The notes under the pieces: generated by a model
Database searches by the model: none
What the model saw: only the letters and a program-made list of their open reading frames with translations
Told to the model about the DNA's origin: nothing
Program-made: the position numbers and the translations under genes
Shown: positions 1-9,349 of the stretch, one piece after another
How positions within the stretch are numbered: the first letter of the stretch is position 1
Layout: each line of letters opens with the position of its first letter
NCBI GenBank assembly: GCA_002717655.1
Contig: PBAY01000016.1
Coordinates: 1 to 35,365, forward strand
Length of the DNA: 35,365 nucleotides
DNA from: Phycisphaerae bacterium
GTDB taxonomy: Bacteria > Planctomycetota > Phycisphaerae > Phycisphaerales > SM1A02
Direction: 5' to 3'

Positions 1-44
1 CATGTTGGCCAGTTGGGGGCGTCTTGGCACCGCTATGGCCAATG

Positions 45-77
45 AAAAAGGCCACTCCTCTTTATAGAGGAGTGGCC
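45..77 (-). terminator. Rho-independent terminator of ssrA
   Basis: A perfect 12-bp inverted repeat (arms 50-61 and 66-77, GGCCACTCCTCT) closes on a 4-base loop. On the minus strand it is followed directly by five T residues (49-45). It lies 12 bases past the 3' end of the tmRNA, so it is the natural terminator of that transcript. Confidence 0.9.
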
Positions 78-89
78 AGTGAAAGTCAG

Positions 90-438
90 TGGAGCCGGGG
101 GGATTCGAACCCCCGTGCCGAAACAGTCAACCCGCCGCGTCTACACCGTGTAGTCGTCACTTTGCTCTCGCTCTTCGCGACGAGGAACGACACCCTTCGC
201 GAAGACCATGACAGACGAATGTCTCGTTCCGCCGAGGCCTGTCAGCCCATTGGAACCAGCCCGATGTTTTCAGCCGCCACTCCATCGGGCGTCAAGTGAC
301 GGCTGTCACGGCCTAATCAGGCCGCGAGGGCATACTGCGTGTTGGCATGTATGAAGTTTGCATCCGGTTAACGTGTCGCGATGCTCCACGACGGCGCAAC
401 GACGAGCATTCCCTGCCCGGTCGAAACCAGTCGGCCCC
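90..438 (-). ncRNA. ssrA: transfer-messenger RNA (tmRNA)
   Basis: This RNA rescues stalled ribosomes and tags their unfinished peptides for proteolysis. The minus strand begins GGGGCCGACTGGTTTCGAC, the usual tmRNA 5' end, and finishes with a T-arm (GGTTCGAATCC region) and CGGCTCC, which pairs with the 5' GGGGCCG to form the acceptor stem. Position 90 gives the discriminator A. The CCA end is not encoded (the next bases read CTG), so it must be added after transcription. The mRNA-like part runs from resume codon GCA (361-359) to stop TGA (319-317) and encodes the 14-residue tag ANFIHANTQYALAA, ending in the expected ALAA degron. At about 349 nt the length is normal for a one-piece tmRNA. SmpB is not in the window. 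Confidence 0.96.
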
Positions 439-464
439 TGTTGTCAAAGAACGACAGACACCCC

Positions 465-494
465 GAAGGATGACTGCTGTAATCCTTCATTATA
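465..494 (-). promoter_or_regulatory. Possible ssrA promoter -10 and leader hairpin
   Basis: On the minus strand a TATAAT hexamer lies at 494-489, about 50 bases before the tmRNA 5' end. No good -35 box is visible. Just downstream, GAAGGAT (488-482) can pair with ATCCTTC (471-465) to form a stem in the pre-tmRNA leader that RNase P would remove. No T run follows, so it does not look like an adk terminator. The promoter assignment is inference. Confidence 0.4.
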
Positions 495-564
495 CGCGCC
501 ATGGAATGGATGCCATCAGATGACGCTCAAATGAGGCTCAAACATGTGGCCAAGCGACGTGGGC

Positions 565-1182
565 TCATCCCAGAGGGTTCTGGATCACATCTCTGGCCAC
601 GGGAATGATCGAGTTGAGAATCTTCTGCAGAATCTCGCCGGGCAGCCCGATGGCGTCGATCTCCACCACGGTGGAGGGGTCGTAGTGTGCCAGTACCGGT
701 TGGGTTTCATCGTGGTACACCTGAAGGCGACGACGGATGACGTCTTCGTCCGCATCATCCGGTCGACCCTGCTTGTCGGCACGCTTCTTCATGCGCTCCA
801 CGAGGGCATCGGTATCTGGACACACCAGATGAATGATTCTCAGCACGTCGATGTGACTGTCGAGAAGCTCAGCCTGCGCCACACTGCGTGGAATGCCGTC
901 AAGCAACAGGACATCGGAATTCGGACGATATTGATTGGTATCGATCAGGCCCTGGACATACTGCTGCCAGAGACGACAGGTGAGTTCATCAGGAACCAGC
1001 AGTCCCTGAGAGGAATACTTGATGAACTCCTGGCCGAGTTCGGAATCCCGATCAAGGCCGCGGAACATGTCGCCGGTAGCAAGGTGAACAAAGCCGGGAA
1101 TCGATCCAATGATCTCGCCCTGCGTTCCCTTGCCAACACCGGGTTGACCAAAGAGCAGGACGGATTGGAGATTGTGAGCCAT
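565..1182 (-). CDS. adk: Adenylate kinase
   Basis: This cytosolic enzyme interconverts ATP + AMP and 2 ADP. The 205-residue product has the P-loop FGQPGVGKGTQ near its start, the AMP-binding TGDMFR, the substrate motif DGIPRS (more often DGFPR) and the arginine-rich RPDDADEDVIRRRL, where the family carries catalytic arginines. The LID is the short type without zinc cysteines. I chose the ATG at 1182 because MAHNLQSVLLFG puts the P-loop at the usual distance. An upstream in-frame start would add 23 residues unlike the family. It is divergent from recJ, and ssrA follows on the same strand after 126 bases. Confidence 0.93.
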   Translation of the reverse strand: MAHNLQSVLLFGQPGVGKGTQGEIIGSIPGFVHLATGDMFRGLDRDSELGQEFIKYSSQGLLVPDELTCRLWQQYVQGLIDTNQYRPNSDVLLLDGIPRSVAQAELLDSHIDVLRIIHLVCPDTDALVERMKKRADKQGRPDDADEDVIRRRLQVYHDETQPVLAHYDPSTVVEIDAIGLPGEILQKILNSIIPVARDVIQNPLG

Positions 1183-1272
1183 GTGAAAGGTCCCTTGAGG
1201 GTTGAATTGGCCAAAAGCATAGGCTGCCCGGCCCGAATCGGCGACCCCCAAGACAGCCCGGATTCACAGAAC

Positions 1273-1302
1273 TTGACAAGAGTTGGGGATAGATGGTGCT
1301 TT
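1273..1302 (+). promoter_or_regulatory. Candidate recJ promoter
   Basis: A perfect TTGACA (1273-1278) is followed 18 bases later by TGCTTT (1297-1302), a weak -10. It sits 50 bases before the GTG chosen for recJ and downstream of a TTG start that would extend the protein, so it also favours the shorter recJ. This is a sequence match only. Confidence 0.3.
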
Positions 1303-1351
1303 ACGGGTTCCCGGCTGGCCACTGGGCGATTGGAGTCGTACGCTGTGCCCC

Positions 1352-3073
1352 GTGAAGGGACTCACCAAAAGATGGCAGACACCTCCCGCAGCTCCGGCTG
1401 AGGGGAATCTCAGGCATCGGATTCTGTCCGCCCGAGGGCTGATACAGAAGGAAGAGATTCAGGCTTTCCTCGGCCCGGATCTGAAGGCCGTGACCGAGTC
1501 GGCGCCGCTGGCGGGTATGGATCAGGCCGCCGACGTGATTCTGGCCACGCTTGAGGCAAAACAACCATTGGTCATCTACGGCGACTACGACGTCGATGGC
1601 ATTACCGCTACCGCGATTCTGTGGCATGTCTTTCATGGCATCGATCCCGAGGCATCCGTCTCCAGTTACGTACCGCATCGTCTTGAAGAAGGCTATGGAC
1701 TCAATGCCGAGGCGGTTCGCGCATTGGCCGATGAAGGTGCCGCCACGATCGTGACGGTCGACTGTGGGGTGACCGCTCTGGAAGAGGCCGCCCTCGCCAG
1801 AGAACTCGGTGTTCAGATGATCATCACGGATCATCACCGGGTTCGTGACGATGGACAGTTGCCTGATGCCGCCGCCATTGTTCATCCTTCGCTTCCTGGT
1901 CAGGAACATGATTTCGTTGATCTGGCCGGAGCAGGCGTCGCCTGGAAACTGGCCCTTCATGTCGCCCGCAGATCCTGTGGTCGTGATGAGGTGACGCCGA
2001 AGTTGCGGCAGATCCTCATGAATGGATTGTCACTGGCGGCGATGGGAACGATTGCGGATGTCGTCCCACTTCGCGGCGAGAATCGAGCCATCGCCTATTT
2101 CGGTCTTCGTCACATGGCCAATTGCGACAACGTTGGATTGAAGGCGCTGCTGGCTGCTTCAGGATCCAGGAGTGCCAATGATGCAGAGGTCGTGGGATTC
2201 CGCCTGGGACCACGTCTGAATGCTTCCGGTCGAATGGGGCATGCGGCGTCCGCCATCGAACTGTTCACCACCGCGGATGCCGCTCGTTCACGAGAACTGG
2301 CCTCCGAACTTTCAAAGCTCAACACCAGTCGCCAGGAAGTCGAGCGAGGCATTCTTGAGCAGGCCCGTGAAGCAGCCAAGGCAAGTGGAATGACGGAGCC
2401 GGGATCACATGCCATCGTGCTGCGACATCCCGACTGGCATCCGGGCGTGGTCGGCATCGTCTGCAGTCGACTGGTCGAGGAGTTCGGACGACCTACGATT
2501 CTGATGCAGGACGATGGGGAAGTCTGCCGGGGATCAGGCCGAAGCATTGCCGGCTATTCCATGCACGAGGCACTGTGGCATTGCGAAGATCATCTGCTGA
2601 CCTTCGGTGGGCATGACTTTGCGGCGGGCATGAAGCTTTCCTCATCACAGTTCGATCAGTTTGCCGAAGCGATGGTGGCGCATGCGACGGCCAATATTCC
2701 GGCTGAGAATCTGATGCCGCAGTTGAACATCGATGCCGAGGCGACACGACCCGAGATCAACATGACCATGGTGAAGTCGCTTGCTGATCTGAAGCCATTT
2801 GGAAGAAGCAATCCCGCGCCGCGTGTCCTGCTGCGTGACATGAAGATCGTGTCCGCCAAACCCTTCGGCAAGCAGAACAATCATCTGCGGCTGCAACTTG
2901 AATCACCGGAGCGAGGCGGGACCTATCTGAACGCCATCTGGTGGGGCAAGGCTTCCCTTGGCAAGTCGGCGACCAACCGTCGTGTCGATGTCGTGGGCAA
3001 GCCAGAGATCGACGACTATCGCAAGACGGAGCATCTGGTCATCGAAGACATGGCCTGGCTGGAGGTTCAATGA
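1352..3073 (+). CDS. recJ: Single-stranded-DNA-specific exonuclease RecJ
   Basis: RecJ degrades single-stranded DNA 5' to 3' in recombination and mismatch repair. The DHH phosphoesterase motifs are present in order: IYGDYDVDG (motif I), VTVDCG, ITDHHR (motif III) and a later GTIADVVPL. The family block GPRLNASGRM follows, then the DHHA1 motif GGHDFAAG and a C-terminal OB-type region. From GTG 1352 the protein has 573 residues, the usual RecJ length. A TTG at 1283 is in frame but would add 23 atypical residues, and no convincing ribosome-binding site decides between them. The stop overlaps the start of the next gene, which suggests co-transcription. Confidence 0.93.
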   Translation: MKGLTKRWQTPPAAPAEGNLRHRILSARGLIQKEEIQAFLGPDLKAVTESAPLAGMDQAADVILATLEAKQPLVIYGDYDVDGITATAILWHVFHGIDPEASVSSYVPHRLEEGYGLNAEAVRALADEGAATIVTVDCGVTALEEAALARELGVQMIITDHHRVRDDGQLPDAAAIVHPSLPGQEHDFVDLAGAGVAWKLALHVARRSCGRDEVTPKLRQILMNGLSLAAMGTIADVVPLRGENRAIAYFGLRHMANCDNVGLKALLAASGSRSANDAEVVGFRLGPRLNASGRMGHAASAIELFTTADAARSRELASELSKLNTSRQEVERGILEQAREAAKASGMTEPGSHAIVLRHPDWHPGVVGIVCSRLVEEFGRPTILMQDDGEVCRGSGRSIAGYSMHEALWHCEDHLLTFGGHDFAAGMKLSSSQFDQFAEAMVAHATANIPAENLMPQLNIDAEATRPEINMTMVKSLADLKPFGRSNPAPRVLLRDMKIVSAKPFGKQNNHLRLQLESPERGGTYLNAIWWGKASLGKSATNRRVDVVGKPEIDDYRKTEHLVIEDMAWLEVQ

Positions 3074-5370
3074 TGATCTGTGGTGTGTTGTTGGCGGGCT
3101 TGATGGGTTGCGTTGGCCAGATCGACAAGATCGTGAATGAGCAACTTGCGAATATGGTTCAGATCTCGATCGATGACCATGGTGTTCCCACCATCGTTGG
3201 CAGCAGCATGCTTGATGTCGTGCGGGGCGAAGGGTTCATGCATGCCCGTGACCGTTACGTGCAGATGGACATGATGCGCCGATACGCAGCAGGCGAAATG
3301 GCGGAACTGGCCGGGGCGAACTTTCTTGCGCTTGATCAGTCGAATCGCAGATACCGGGGGCGAGCCGTCTGCGAGGAGATCTTCACGTCGCTTTCACCGC
3401 GTGAGCAGGCCGTCCTTGAAGCCTATGCCGATGGCGTCAACATGGGACTTGATTCGATGGAGTCCTTTCCCCGGGAGTACGGTGTCTTTGGCAGTGATCC
3501 AAGGCGATGGACGCCAGCGGACTCGTTGCTTGTGAATCTCTCCATGACGATGACGCTCACCGACAGTTCCGAGGCGGAGCTTGATCGTCATGAAGCCAGA
3601 AGGATTCTTCCTCCTGAGTGGATCGAGTTTCTGTTGACGCCGGTCGACCCGCGGGACAAGCCGATGATTCCGGATGTCGGGAGTCCGGCCCAACTGCCAC
3701 CGATGCCGCGTGCCTTTCCTTCCGACATGAAACCCGATGACCCCGGCGAAGCACCAGCCCGGCAGGGAGTACCGGGTTCAAACAACTGGGCGGTTGCCGG
3801 AAGTCGGACCGCTGCGGGCGGGGCCTTGCTTGCCAGTGACCCACATCTCATGATCACGCTTCCGGGTATCTGGTATCGAGTCCAGCTTCTCTGGTCTGCT
3901 GGTGATCAGACGGCGGAACTGACGGGATTGTCCATTCCAGGCCTGCCGGGCGTCACGATCGGAACCAACGGACGTGTGGCCTGGGGATTCACGAACGCCA
4001 CCATCGATCGCATGGATTTCATCCTGCTTGAGATCGATCCGGATGATCCGTCGCGTTACAAGGTTCCCGATGGCTGGGAGTCCTTCGAGGAATTCGAGGA
4101 AGAGATCAAGGTGATGGGTGACGAACCCGAGACCCTCAACTCGCGTTGGACCAGATGGGGTCCAGTGGTGGATAGTGATGCCGATGGATCATTGATCGCC
4201 GTGGCCTGGCCCGCCTTGAGACCCGAGTGCGTCAACATCAACGTCATTGAGATGGCTCATGTCAGCAATGTCGATGATGCCGTTGAAGTCATGCGTGGCT
4301 GGTATGGACCGCCGCAGAATGTTCTGCTTGCCGATTCAGATGGGCGAATCGCCTATGTGCTGTCCGGCTGGTTGCCAGCTCGCCGGGGCTTTGATGGTCG
4401 CTTTCCTGTGTCATGGGCGGATGGAAACGCCGGTTGGGATGGGCCACTTGATGAATCTCTGCGACCGGTCGTCGTCGATCCACCGGATGGCGTGCTCTAT
4501 ACCGCCAACAACCGGATCGCCGAACTGGAACAATCCAGACTGCTCGGTCATGAATGGGGGTCACCGGATCGGGCGGCACGGATCGATGAGTTGCTCGGCG
4601 ATCGTGTCGATCTTGATGAGGCCGACATGCTGGCGATGCAGCTTGATACCGCGGCACCGGGACTTGAACTGTATCGAGATCTGGCTCTGCAATCGGTGTC
4701 CGAAGCACATCCTGATGAACAGGTGCGGCGAGCCAGACAGCTGGTCGCCGAATGGAATGGAACATCCGATGCCGATCAGATCGGCATCGGCATTCTCAAT
4801 CGATATCGTCGGGCGGTGAACCGAAATCTGAAGTCGTACATGGTTGATGCAGGTGATGGCGCATCAGCGATGAGTCTTCGGATCTCCGAGGCGCCGATCC
4901 GGATGGTGCTCGAGCAGCAGCCGAAGCATCTGGTCCCGGCCTCCCATGGCGACTGGTCGAGGGTGAATCGGGAAGTATTCGAGCGTGTCGTTGCGGCGAT
5001 GACCGCGGAAGAGGGTGGTCTTGAAACCCCATGGGGCGAACGCAACCAGTCATTCATCGCGCATCCCTTTGCGGCCGTGTTTCCAGAATGGTTGCGGGGC
5101 AATCTCGTGATCGAGAAACCTCAGTCCGGGTACTGGGGGTCGGTTCGAGTCGCCAGTTCGCGATTTGGTGCCAGCGCCAGAATGGTGATTGATCCCGCCC
5201 GCCCAAGGGAAGCAATTCTGCAGACACCCGGTGGCCAGAGTGGAAGCTGGGAATCGCCGAACTGGATGGATTTTCATGATGACTGGCAGGGCGGTCAACC
5301 GACACCCATGATGCCCGGCGAATCCTCGGTCAGGTTTGAACTGGTGCCGAAGCCGATCACCACGCCGTAA
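3070..5370 (+). CDS. Penicillin acylase (penicillin amidase) family lipoprotein
   Basis: This is an Ntn-hydrolase of the penicillin/acyl-homoserine-lactone acylase family, which cleaves amide bonds after self-processing. The start is ATGATG at 3070, preceded by GGAGG (3061-3065). The first residues form a lipoprotein signal with lipobox LMGC. The alpha part (about 15-236) has the family pattern GFMHARDRYVQMD. In PGSNNWAV, Ser237 is the expected N-terminal nucleophile of the beta chain, followed by ASDPHL. The total of 766 residues fits the family precursor. The natural substrate cannot be read from sequence; quorum-signal acylase or peptidoglycan/amide scavenging are both possible. Its 3' end overlaps the converging DUF21 gene by 14 bases. 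Confidence 0.9.
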   Translation: MMICGVLLAGLMGCVGQIDKIVNEQLANMVQISIDDHGVPTIVGSSMLDVVRGEGFMHARDRYVQMDMMRRYAAGEMAELAGANFLALDQSNRRYRGRAVCEEIFTSLSPREQAVLEAYADGVNMGLDSMESFPREYGVFGSDPRRWTPADSLLVNLSMTMTLTDSSEAELDRHEARRILPPEWIEFLLTPVDPRDKPMIPDVGSPAQLPPMPRAFPSDMKPDDPGEAPARQGVPGSNNWAVAGSRTAAGGALLASDPHLMITLPGIWYRVQLLWSAGDQTAELTGLSIPGLPGVTIGTNGRVAWGFTNATIDRMDFILLEIDPDDPSRYKVPDGWESFEEFEEEIKVMGDEPETLNSRWTRWGPVVDSDADGSLIAVAWPALRPECVNINVIEMAHVSNVDDAVEVMRGWYGPPQNVLLADSDGRIAYVLSGWLPARRGFDGRFPVSWADGNAGWDGPLDESLRPVVVDPPDGVLYTANNRIAELEQSRLLGHEWGSPDRAARIDELLGDRVDLDEADMLAMQLDTAAPGLELYRDLALQSVSEAHPDEQVRRARQLVAEWNGTSDADQIGIGILNRYRRAVNRNLKSYMVDAGDGASAMSLRISEAPIRMVLEQQPKHLVPASHGDWSRVNREVFERVVAAMTAEEGGLETPWGERNQSFIAHPFAAVFPEWLRGNLVIEKPQSGYWGSVRVASSRFGASARMVIDPARPREAILQTPGGQSGSWESPNWMDFHDDWQGGQPTPMMPGESSVRFELVPKPITTP

Positions 5371-6325
5371 GTTCGCCGACCAGAACTTCGACCAGATCCT
5401 TCATCGTGACGATCCCGATGGGCTTGTTGCCGTCATGGATGATGGCCATGGAAGCATGGTTGTCACGAAGTCGGGCCATCGCGGCCTGGACTCGAAGATC
5501 CGATTCGATCACGACCGGATCCTGAAGCAGGTCTTCGAGGTTCCTGTCCGGATAGAGCAGAAGATCAAGAACGGAGACGACACCAGCGACCTGCCCATCA
5601 TCGGTCATGACCGGCAGTCTGGTGTGTGGTTGATTGTTGGCGGCTTCCAATCGTGTTCCGGCATCGGAAGCAAGCATGATCGTGGCGACGTCATCCCACT
5701 GAATCATCTCGTTGATGACGGGGCGATCCCGCAGCAGAAGCGCCCGGTCGACCAGTGCGGTCTGTGATTCACTCAGTACGCCGATGGTCATGCCTTCCCG
5801 AAGCAGATTGGCCATGCGCTGGCGTGCGGGAACGACGCTTGAATCAGTCTGTCCGATCCTGCGACCGACAGCCGCGACCAACGGTGCCAGGCCGGTCCAG
5901 GAAAGCAGTCGTCGTGTTCCTTCCAGAGGGCCGGCACAGGCATAGGACCAGCGGTCCGTGTTGACCCGGAAGAGATCCTTGGGAAGGACTTCGCCGAAGA
6001 CGAACAGCAGCGGAACAAGAATCGCCGCATTGATCAGAACGCTCTCGCCCGGCGTGAATCCGGAGCCGTCCAGTATGCCTGCGATGCCGTAGCTGCTGAG
6101 GTAGTTGCAGATGTTGTTGGCCAGCAAAAGTACTGCCAGCATCATGGCCGGATGATCAACCAGTCTCTTCAGACTCAGGGCGCGGCGATCGTTTTCGCTG
6201 GCCCGAACGTCAAGACGGACACGACTGAGGGTGTAGAGGCCGGTTTCCGAACCCGAGTACAACGCGCTGCCGACCACGCCGACCAGCACGAACAGAGACA
6301 TCACGATCCACATGGTCATCGTCAT
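5357..6325 (-). CDS. DUF21/CBS-domain membrane protein, short CorC-like paralogue
   Basis: A 322-residue member of the CNNM/CorC (DUF21) family, often linked to Mg2+ or Co2+ transport. Residues 1-140 are a DUF21 membrane domain with GSALYSGSETGLYTLS and the family motif FGEVLPKDL. A pair of CBS domains fills about 190-320. The C-terminal CorC_HlyC domain of the upstream paralogue is absent, so the protein ends right after the CBS pair. Its ATG overlaps the stop of the upstream paralogue by four bases (ATGA), indicating translational coupling. Ion specificity is not visible. Confidence 0.87.
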   Translation of the reverse strand: MTMTMWIVMSLFVLVGVVGSALYSGSETGLYTLSRVRLDVRASENDRRALSLKRLVDHPAMMLAVLLLANNICNYLSSYGIAGILDGSGFTPGESVLINAAILVPLLFVFGEVLPKDLFRVNTDRWSYACAGPLEGTRRLLSWTGLAPLVAAVGRRIGQTDSSVVPARQRMANLLREGMTIGVLSESQTALVDRALLLRDRPVINEMIQWDDVATIMLASDAGTRLEAANNQPHTRLPVMTDDGQVAGVVSVLDLLLYPDRNLEDLLQDPVVIESDLRVQAAMARLRDNHASMAIIHDGNKPIGIVTMKDLVEVLVGELTAW

Positions 6326-7620
6326 GACGTCGCTCCAGTGTCATCAAGAGAGATGATCACGGAGGTGATGTGTCCACGGTCGGCATGATGGACTTCCAGT
6401 TTCAGGCCGTCGATGTTCATCGTGTCGCCTGTTTCCGGAAGATGTCCAAGACTTGCCGTCATGTAGCCGCCGAGCGTGGAGACATGGGTCTTGATGTTGA
6501 ATCGACCAAGCGCCGACTGCAGTTGTCGGATACTCGTATCGCCATCGACGATCCACTTGCCTGGGCCAAGAGGGCGTGGTGGGGAGGAGGATCGATCGCC
6601 CGGCTCGGCAATGTCGCCGATGAGTTCCTCGACGATGTCCTGAAGTGAGAGAACGCCGGAGGTGCCGCCGTATTCGTCAACCACGACAGCGAAGACCAGC
6701 CCATCCTCACGGAAGACTTCAAGGGCACGCTCAAGTGTCGCCACTTCCGGAATGAAGGTGGCCGGCTGCATGACATCCTCGAGGGGCGCGTTCGCGGAAC
6801 GCCTCAACCAGCTCTTGGTCGAGAGGACGCCACGGATGTCATCCAGATCTTCGCCATGAACCGGAAGTCGGGTCAGACCGTGGTGTTCGATGGTCGATTG
6901 GATTTTCTCAGCCGAATCTTCCAGGTCGATGGAGACCATCTTGGTACGAGGAGTCATGGCTTTTCTGACCGTGCTTCGACCAAGTCGAAGCACGTCCGAG
7001 ATGGTCTGCTGTTCTTCCCGGTTGACCACGCCACTGGCGGAAGAAAGTGCCAGCAGCCGTTCGAGTTCGTCAGCCGTGAGTTCGTCCTGTGAATGATCGG
7101 CGCCGGTCAGCCGACTCATGGGGGTGATGATGCAGGTATTCACGACCACGCGGACAGGAACAATGGCGTGATGCACACCTGTCAGAATTGGAGCGGTCAT
7201 GGAGGAGAATCGCTGCGGGCCTGCCGAGGCAGCCATCTTGGGCAGTACTTCGCCGAGCAGCACGATGACCAGAAGCGACAGTAGCGCCAATGCAAGTTCC
7301 GCAATCCAGCCGGGTGACCACCACATCAACAGGGAGGAACTGATCACGAAATAGAAGACATTCGCAGTCATGTTTCCCAGAAGCAGCGTGATCAGCAGCA
7401 TGCGAGGTTGTGACAAGAGTGCCAGCGCCTGACGTGCACCGCTTCCACCATTGACACGCATGGCCTGTCGTTGCGAAGCATCCAGCGAGAACAATGCTGT
7501 TTCGGATCCGCTGAAGAAACCGCTGAGCAGAACCGTGATGGGAAGCAGACACAGGAGGACCACGACCGTGACATCCCAGGATGCGGTTTCACTCGAGGCG
7601 AGAATGTCGGTCAGCATCAT
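6322..7620 (-). CDS. HlyC/CorC family transporter (DUF21-CBS-CorC_HlyC)
   Basis: A full-length 432-residue CNNM/CorC-type membrane protein. The N-terminal DUF21 domain (about 1-180) has several membrane segments, with FFSGSETALFSLDA near the start and LLGEVLPKMAA later. Two CBS domains follow at roughly 200-330, including VDEYGGTSGVLSLQD. The CorC_HlyC domain closes the protein (about 345-430). Members bind adenine nucleotides through the CBS pair and are linked to divalent cation export. It lies 33 bases after floA and is coupled to the shorter paralogue downstream. Confidence 0.9.
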   Translation of the reverse strand: MMLTDILASSETASWDVTVVVLLCLLPITVLLSGFFSGSETALFSLDASQRQAMRVNGGSGARQALALLSQPRMLLITLLLGNMTANVFYFVISSSLLMWWSPGWIAELALALLSLLVIVLLGEVLPKMAASAGPQRFSSMTAPILTGVHHAIVPVRVVVNTCIITPMSRLTGADHSQDELTADELERLLALSSASGVVNREEQQTISDVLRLGRSTVRKAMTPRTKMVSIDLEDSAEKIQSTIEHHGLTRLPVHGEDLDDIRGVLSTKSWLRRSANAPLEDVMQPATFIPEVATLERALEVFREDGLVFAVVVDEYGGTSGVLSLQDIVEELIGDIAEPGDRSSSPPRPLGPGKWIVDGDTSIRQLQSALGRFNIKTHVSTLGGYMTASLGHLPETGDTMNIDGLKLEVHHADRGHITSVIISLDDTGATS

Positions 7621-7653
7621 GGCTGAAGGATCAACTCCGAAAGGTCGGAACCA

Positions 7654-8709
7654 TCACTCCCCACCCATGGGTGAGCTTGTGTTGGAATCCTCATCACCGG
7701 CGATGGATGATCGCATGTCCGTATCGGCCATGACGTTCTTCATCCGGTAGTAGTCCATGATTCCCATGTTGCCGCCACGGAAGGCGTCAGCCATCGCCTT
7801 TGGAATATCGGCTTCCGCAAGGATGACCTGGGCCCGGTTCTTCTGAGCCTCGGCCTTGTGTTCGGCTTCCTGAGCAACAGCCATGGCACGACGCTGCTCG
7901 GCCTTGGCCTGATATCGCTTGGTGTCGGCGTTCGCCTGGTCGGCCTGCAGTCGAGCGCCGATGTTCTCGCCCACATCGATGTCAGCGATATCAATGGAGA
8001 GAATCTCGTAGGCGGTTCCGGCATCAAGGCCCTTCTCCAGAACGGTCTTGGAGATGTCATCAGGATTCTCGAGCACAGCAAGATGGTTGTCGGCGGAACC
8101 GATCGTCGAAACGATGCCTTCACCGACACGGGCGATGATCGTTTCCTCAGTTGCACCACCGACGAGTCGTTCAATATTGGTTCGGACCGTTACACGGGCA
8201 CGTGCCTTGAGTTTGATGCCGTCCTTGGCCACCGCATCGATCGTGGTCTTGCCGGTGTCATGACTCGGGCAGTCGATGACCTTCGGATTCACCGAAGTGC
8301 GGACCGCTTCAAGAATGTCACGACCTGCCAGATCGATCGCGGTTGCGATCGGCCAGGAGAGATCGATGTGAGCCTTGTCGGCGGCAATCAGTGAACGCAC
8401 GACATTGGTGACTCGGCCACCGGCGAGGTAGTGCGATTCCAGCAGGGCAGTCGTCAGATCGATGCCGGCCTTCTTGGCGGTAATCCTGTTCTCGACGATG
8501 ACTCGAGGACGGACTTTTCGGAACCGCATCATGACCAGATCGATGAACCGTACGGGAGCACCGGAGATCCAGGCCTGCACCCACAGTCCCACGTACTGGA
8601 AGACGAACAGGACAATGATGAGCAGAATGACGCCACCGGCAATGACACCGCCTAGTGCCCAGCCATCGAGGGCGAGAAGATTGGTTGTCGCAAGGGTTGG
8701 CGTGATCAT
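7654..8709 (-). CDS. floA: Flotillin-like protein FloA
   Basis: FloA scaffolds functional membrane microdomains. The 351-residue product has one long N-terminal membrane segment (about 18-45), then the family hallmark [20 protein letters not shown] and a PHB/SPFH-like domain. The C-terminal part is rich in A, E, Q and K ([20 protein letters not shown]), typical of the flotillin coiled coil. A strong ribosome-binding site AGGAGGAGAGGA stands just before the ATG. FloA commonly sits next to NfeD-type proteins, as it does here, which supports both calls. Confidence 0.95.
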   Translation of the reverse strand: MITPTLATTNLLALDGWALGGVIAGGVILLIIVLFVFQYVGLWVQAWISGAPVRFIDLVMMRFRKVRPRVIVENRITAKKAGIDLTTALLESHYLAGGRVTNVVRSLIAADKAHIDLSWPIATAIDLAGRDILEAVRTSVNPKVIDCPSHDTGKTTIDAVAKDGIKLKARARVTVRTNIERLVGGATEETIIARVGEGIVSTIGSADNHLAVLENPDDISKTVLEKGLDAGTAYEILSIDIADIDVGENIGARLQADQANADTKRYQAKAEQRRAMAVAQEAEHKAEAQKNRAQVILAEADIPKAMADAFRGGNMGIMDYYRMKNVMADTDMRSSIAGDEDSNTSSPMGGE

Positions 8710-8782
8710 GTGGTTCCTCTCCTCCTGAATCAGGTGTGGGGCACCATTCTAGCGGATCTGCAACCCGATCCAGTCCTGAAAG

Positions 8783-9349
8783 CTAGTCCTTGGCAGGACG
8801 GACTTTGAGTTGATTGTCATAGGCCTCGGTGACCACGATGGGCTGCCTGGCATCAATGATGCCGTGTTCGGAGAGCGCATCGAATCGCTGATCCCCGACT
8901 CGAACCACCCCGACCGGTCGCAGGGGAGTTTCAGCCACTCCGGTCTGACCAATCAGGCCCTGCAACGTCGTGGCCCGTTCATGCTGGGCATGCGCCGAGG
9001 CGGCATAGGACTCCTCGGGGGTCTGGTTGAGATCCATCTCGTCACCGCCGAGCACCATCTTCCTGCCCATCGGAGAATCGACCCACCAGCGGAAGCCAAA
9101 CCATACGACCACGGGGCCGAACACGATTCCGATGATCAAGGCCATCGTGCCAGCAGTTGTGGAATGCAGATAGAAGCAGACGATCGATCCGACAACGGTT
9201 GCACCGCCGACCAGCGCGAGGATGCCACCGGAGGGAATGAACAGTTCAAGAAACAGAAGGAATATGGCGGCAGCGGCGAGAATGAATGCCCACAGGAGCA
9301 TGTCGTCACCATTGGTATCCGCGGCCAACAACATCAGTTCGTTGATCAT
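8783..9349 (-). CDS. Short NfeD-family membrane protein
   Basis: A 188-residue protein with hydrophobic segments in about residues 18-85 (FILAAAAIFLLFLELFIPSG and following) and a C-terminal NfeD OB-fold of about 60 residues (GQTGVAETPLRPVGVVRVGD). NfeD OB domains partner with flotillin/stomatin proteins. Its start codon overlaps the stop of the long NfeD upstream by four bases, and floA follows 73 bases downstream. The OB motif TGVAExxLRPxG is nearly the same as that of the upstream gene, so the two are paralogues in this domain. Confidence 0.9.
   Translation of the reverse strand: MINELMLLAADTNGDDMLLWAFILAAAAIFLLFLELFIPSGGILALVGGATVVGSIVCFYLHSTTAGTMALIIGIVFGPVVVWFGFRWWVDSPMGRKMVLGGDEMDLNQTPEESYAASAHAQHERATTLQGLIGQTGVAETPLRPVGVVRVGDQRFDALSEHGIIDARQPIVVTEAYDNQLKVRPAKD

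Noticed and set aside
24-299. Plus-strand reading frame of 91 residues over the tmRNA
   Set aside because: It lies across the ssrA gene and its terminator on the opposite strand and has no protein-like composition.
544-1401. Plus-strand reading frame of 285 residues opposite adk
   Set aside because: It is antisense to a clear adenylate kinase with all motifs, and its own translation shows no family features.
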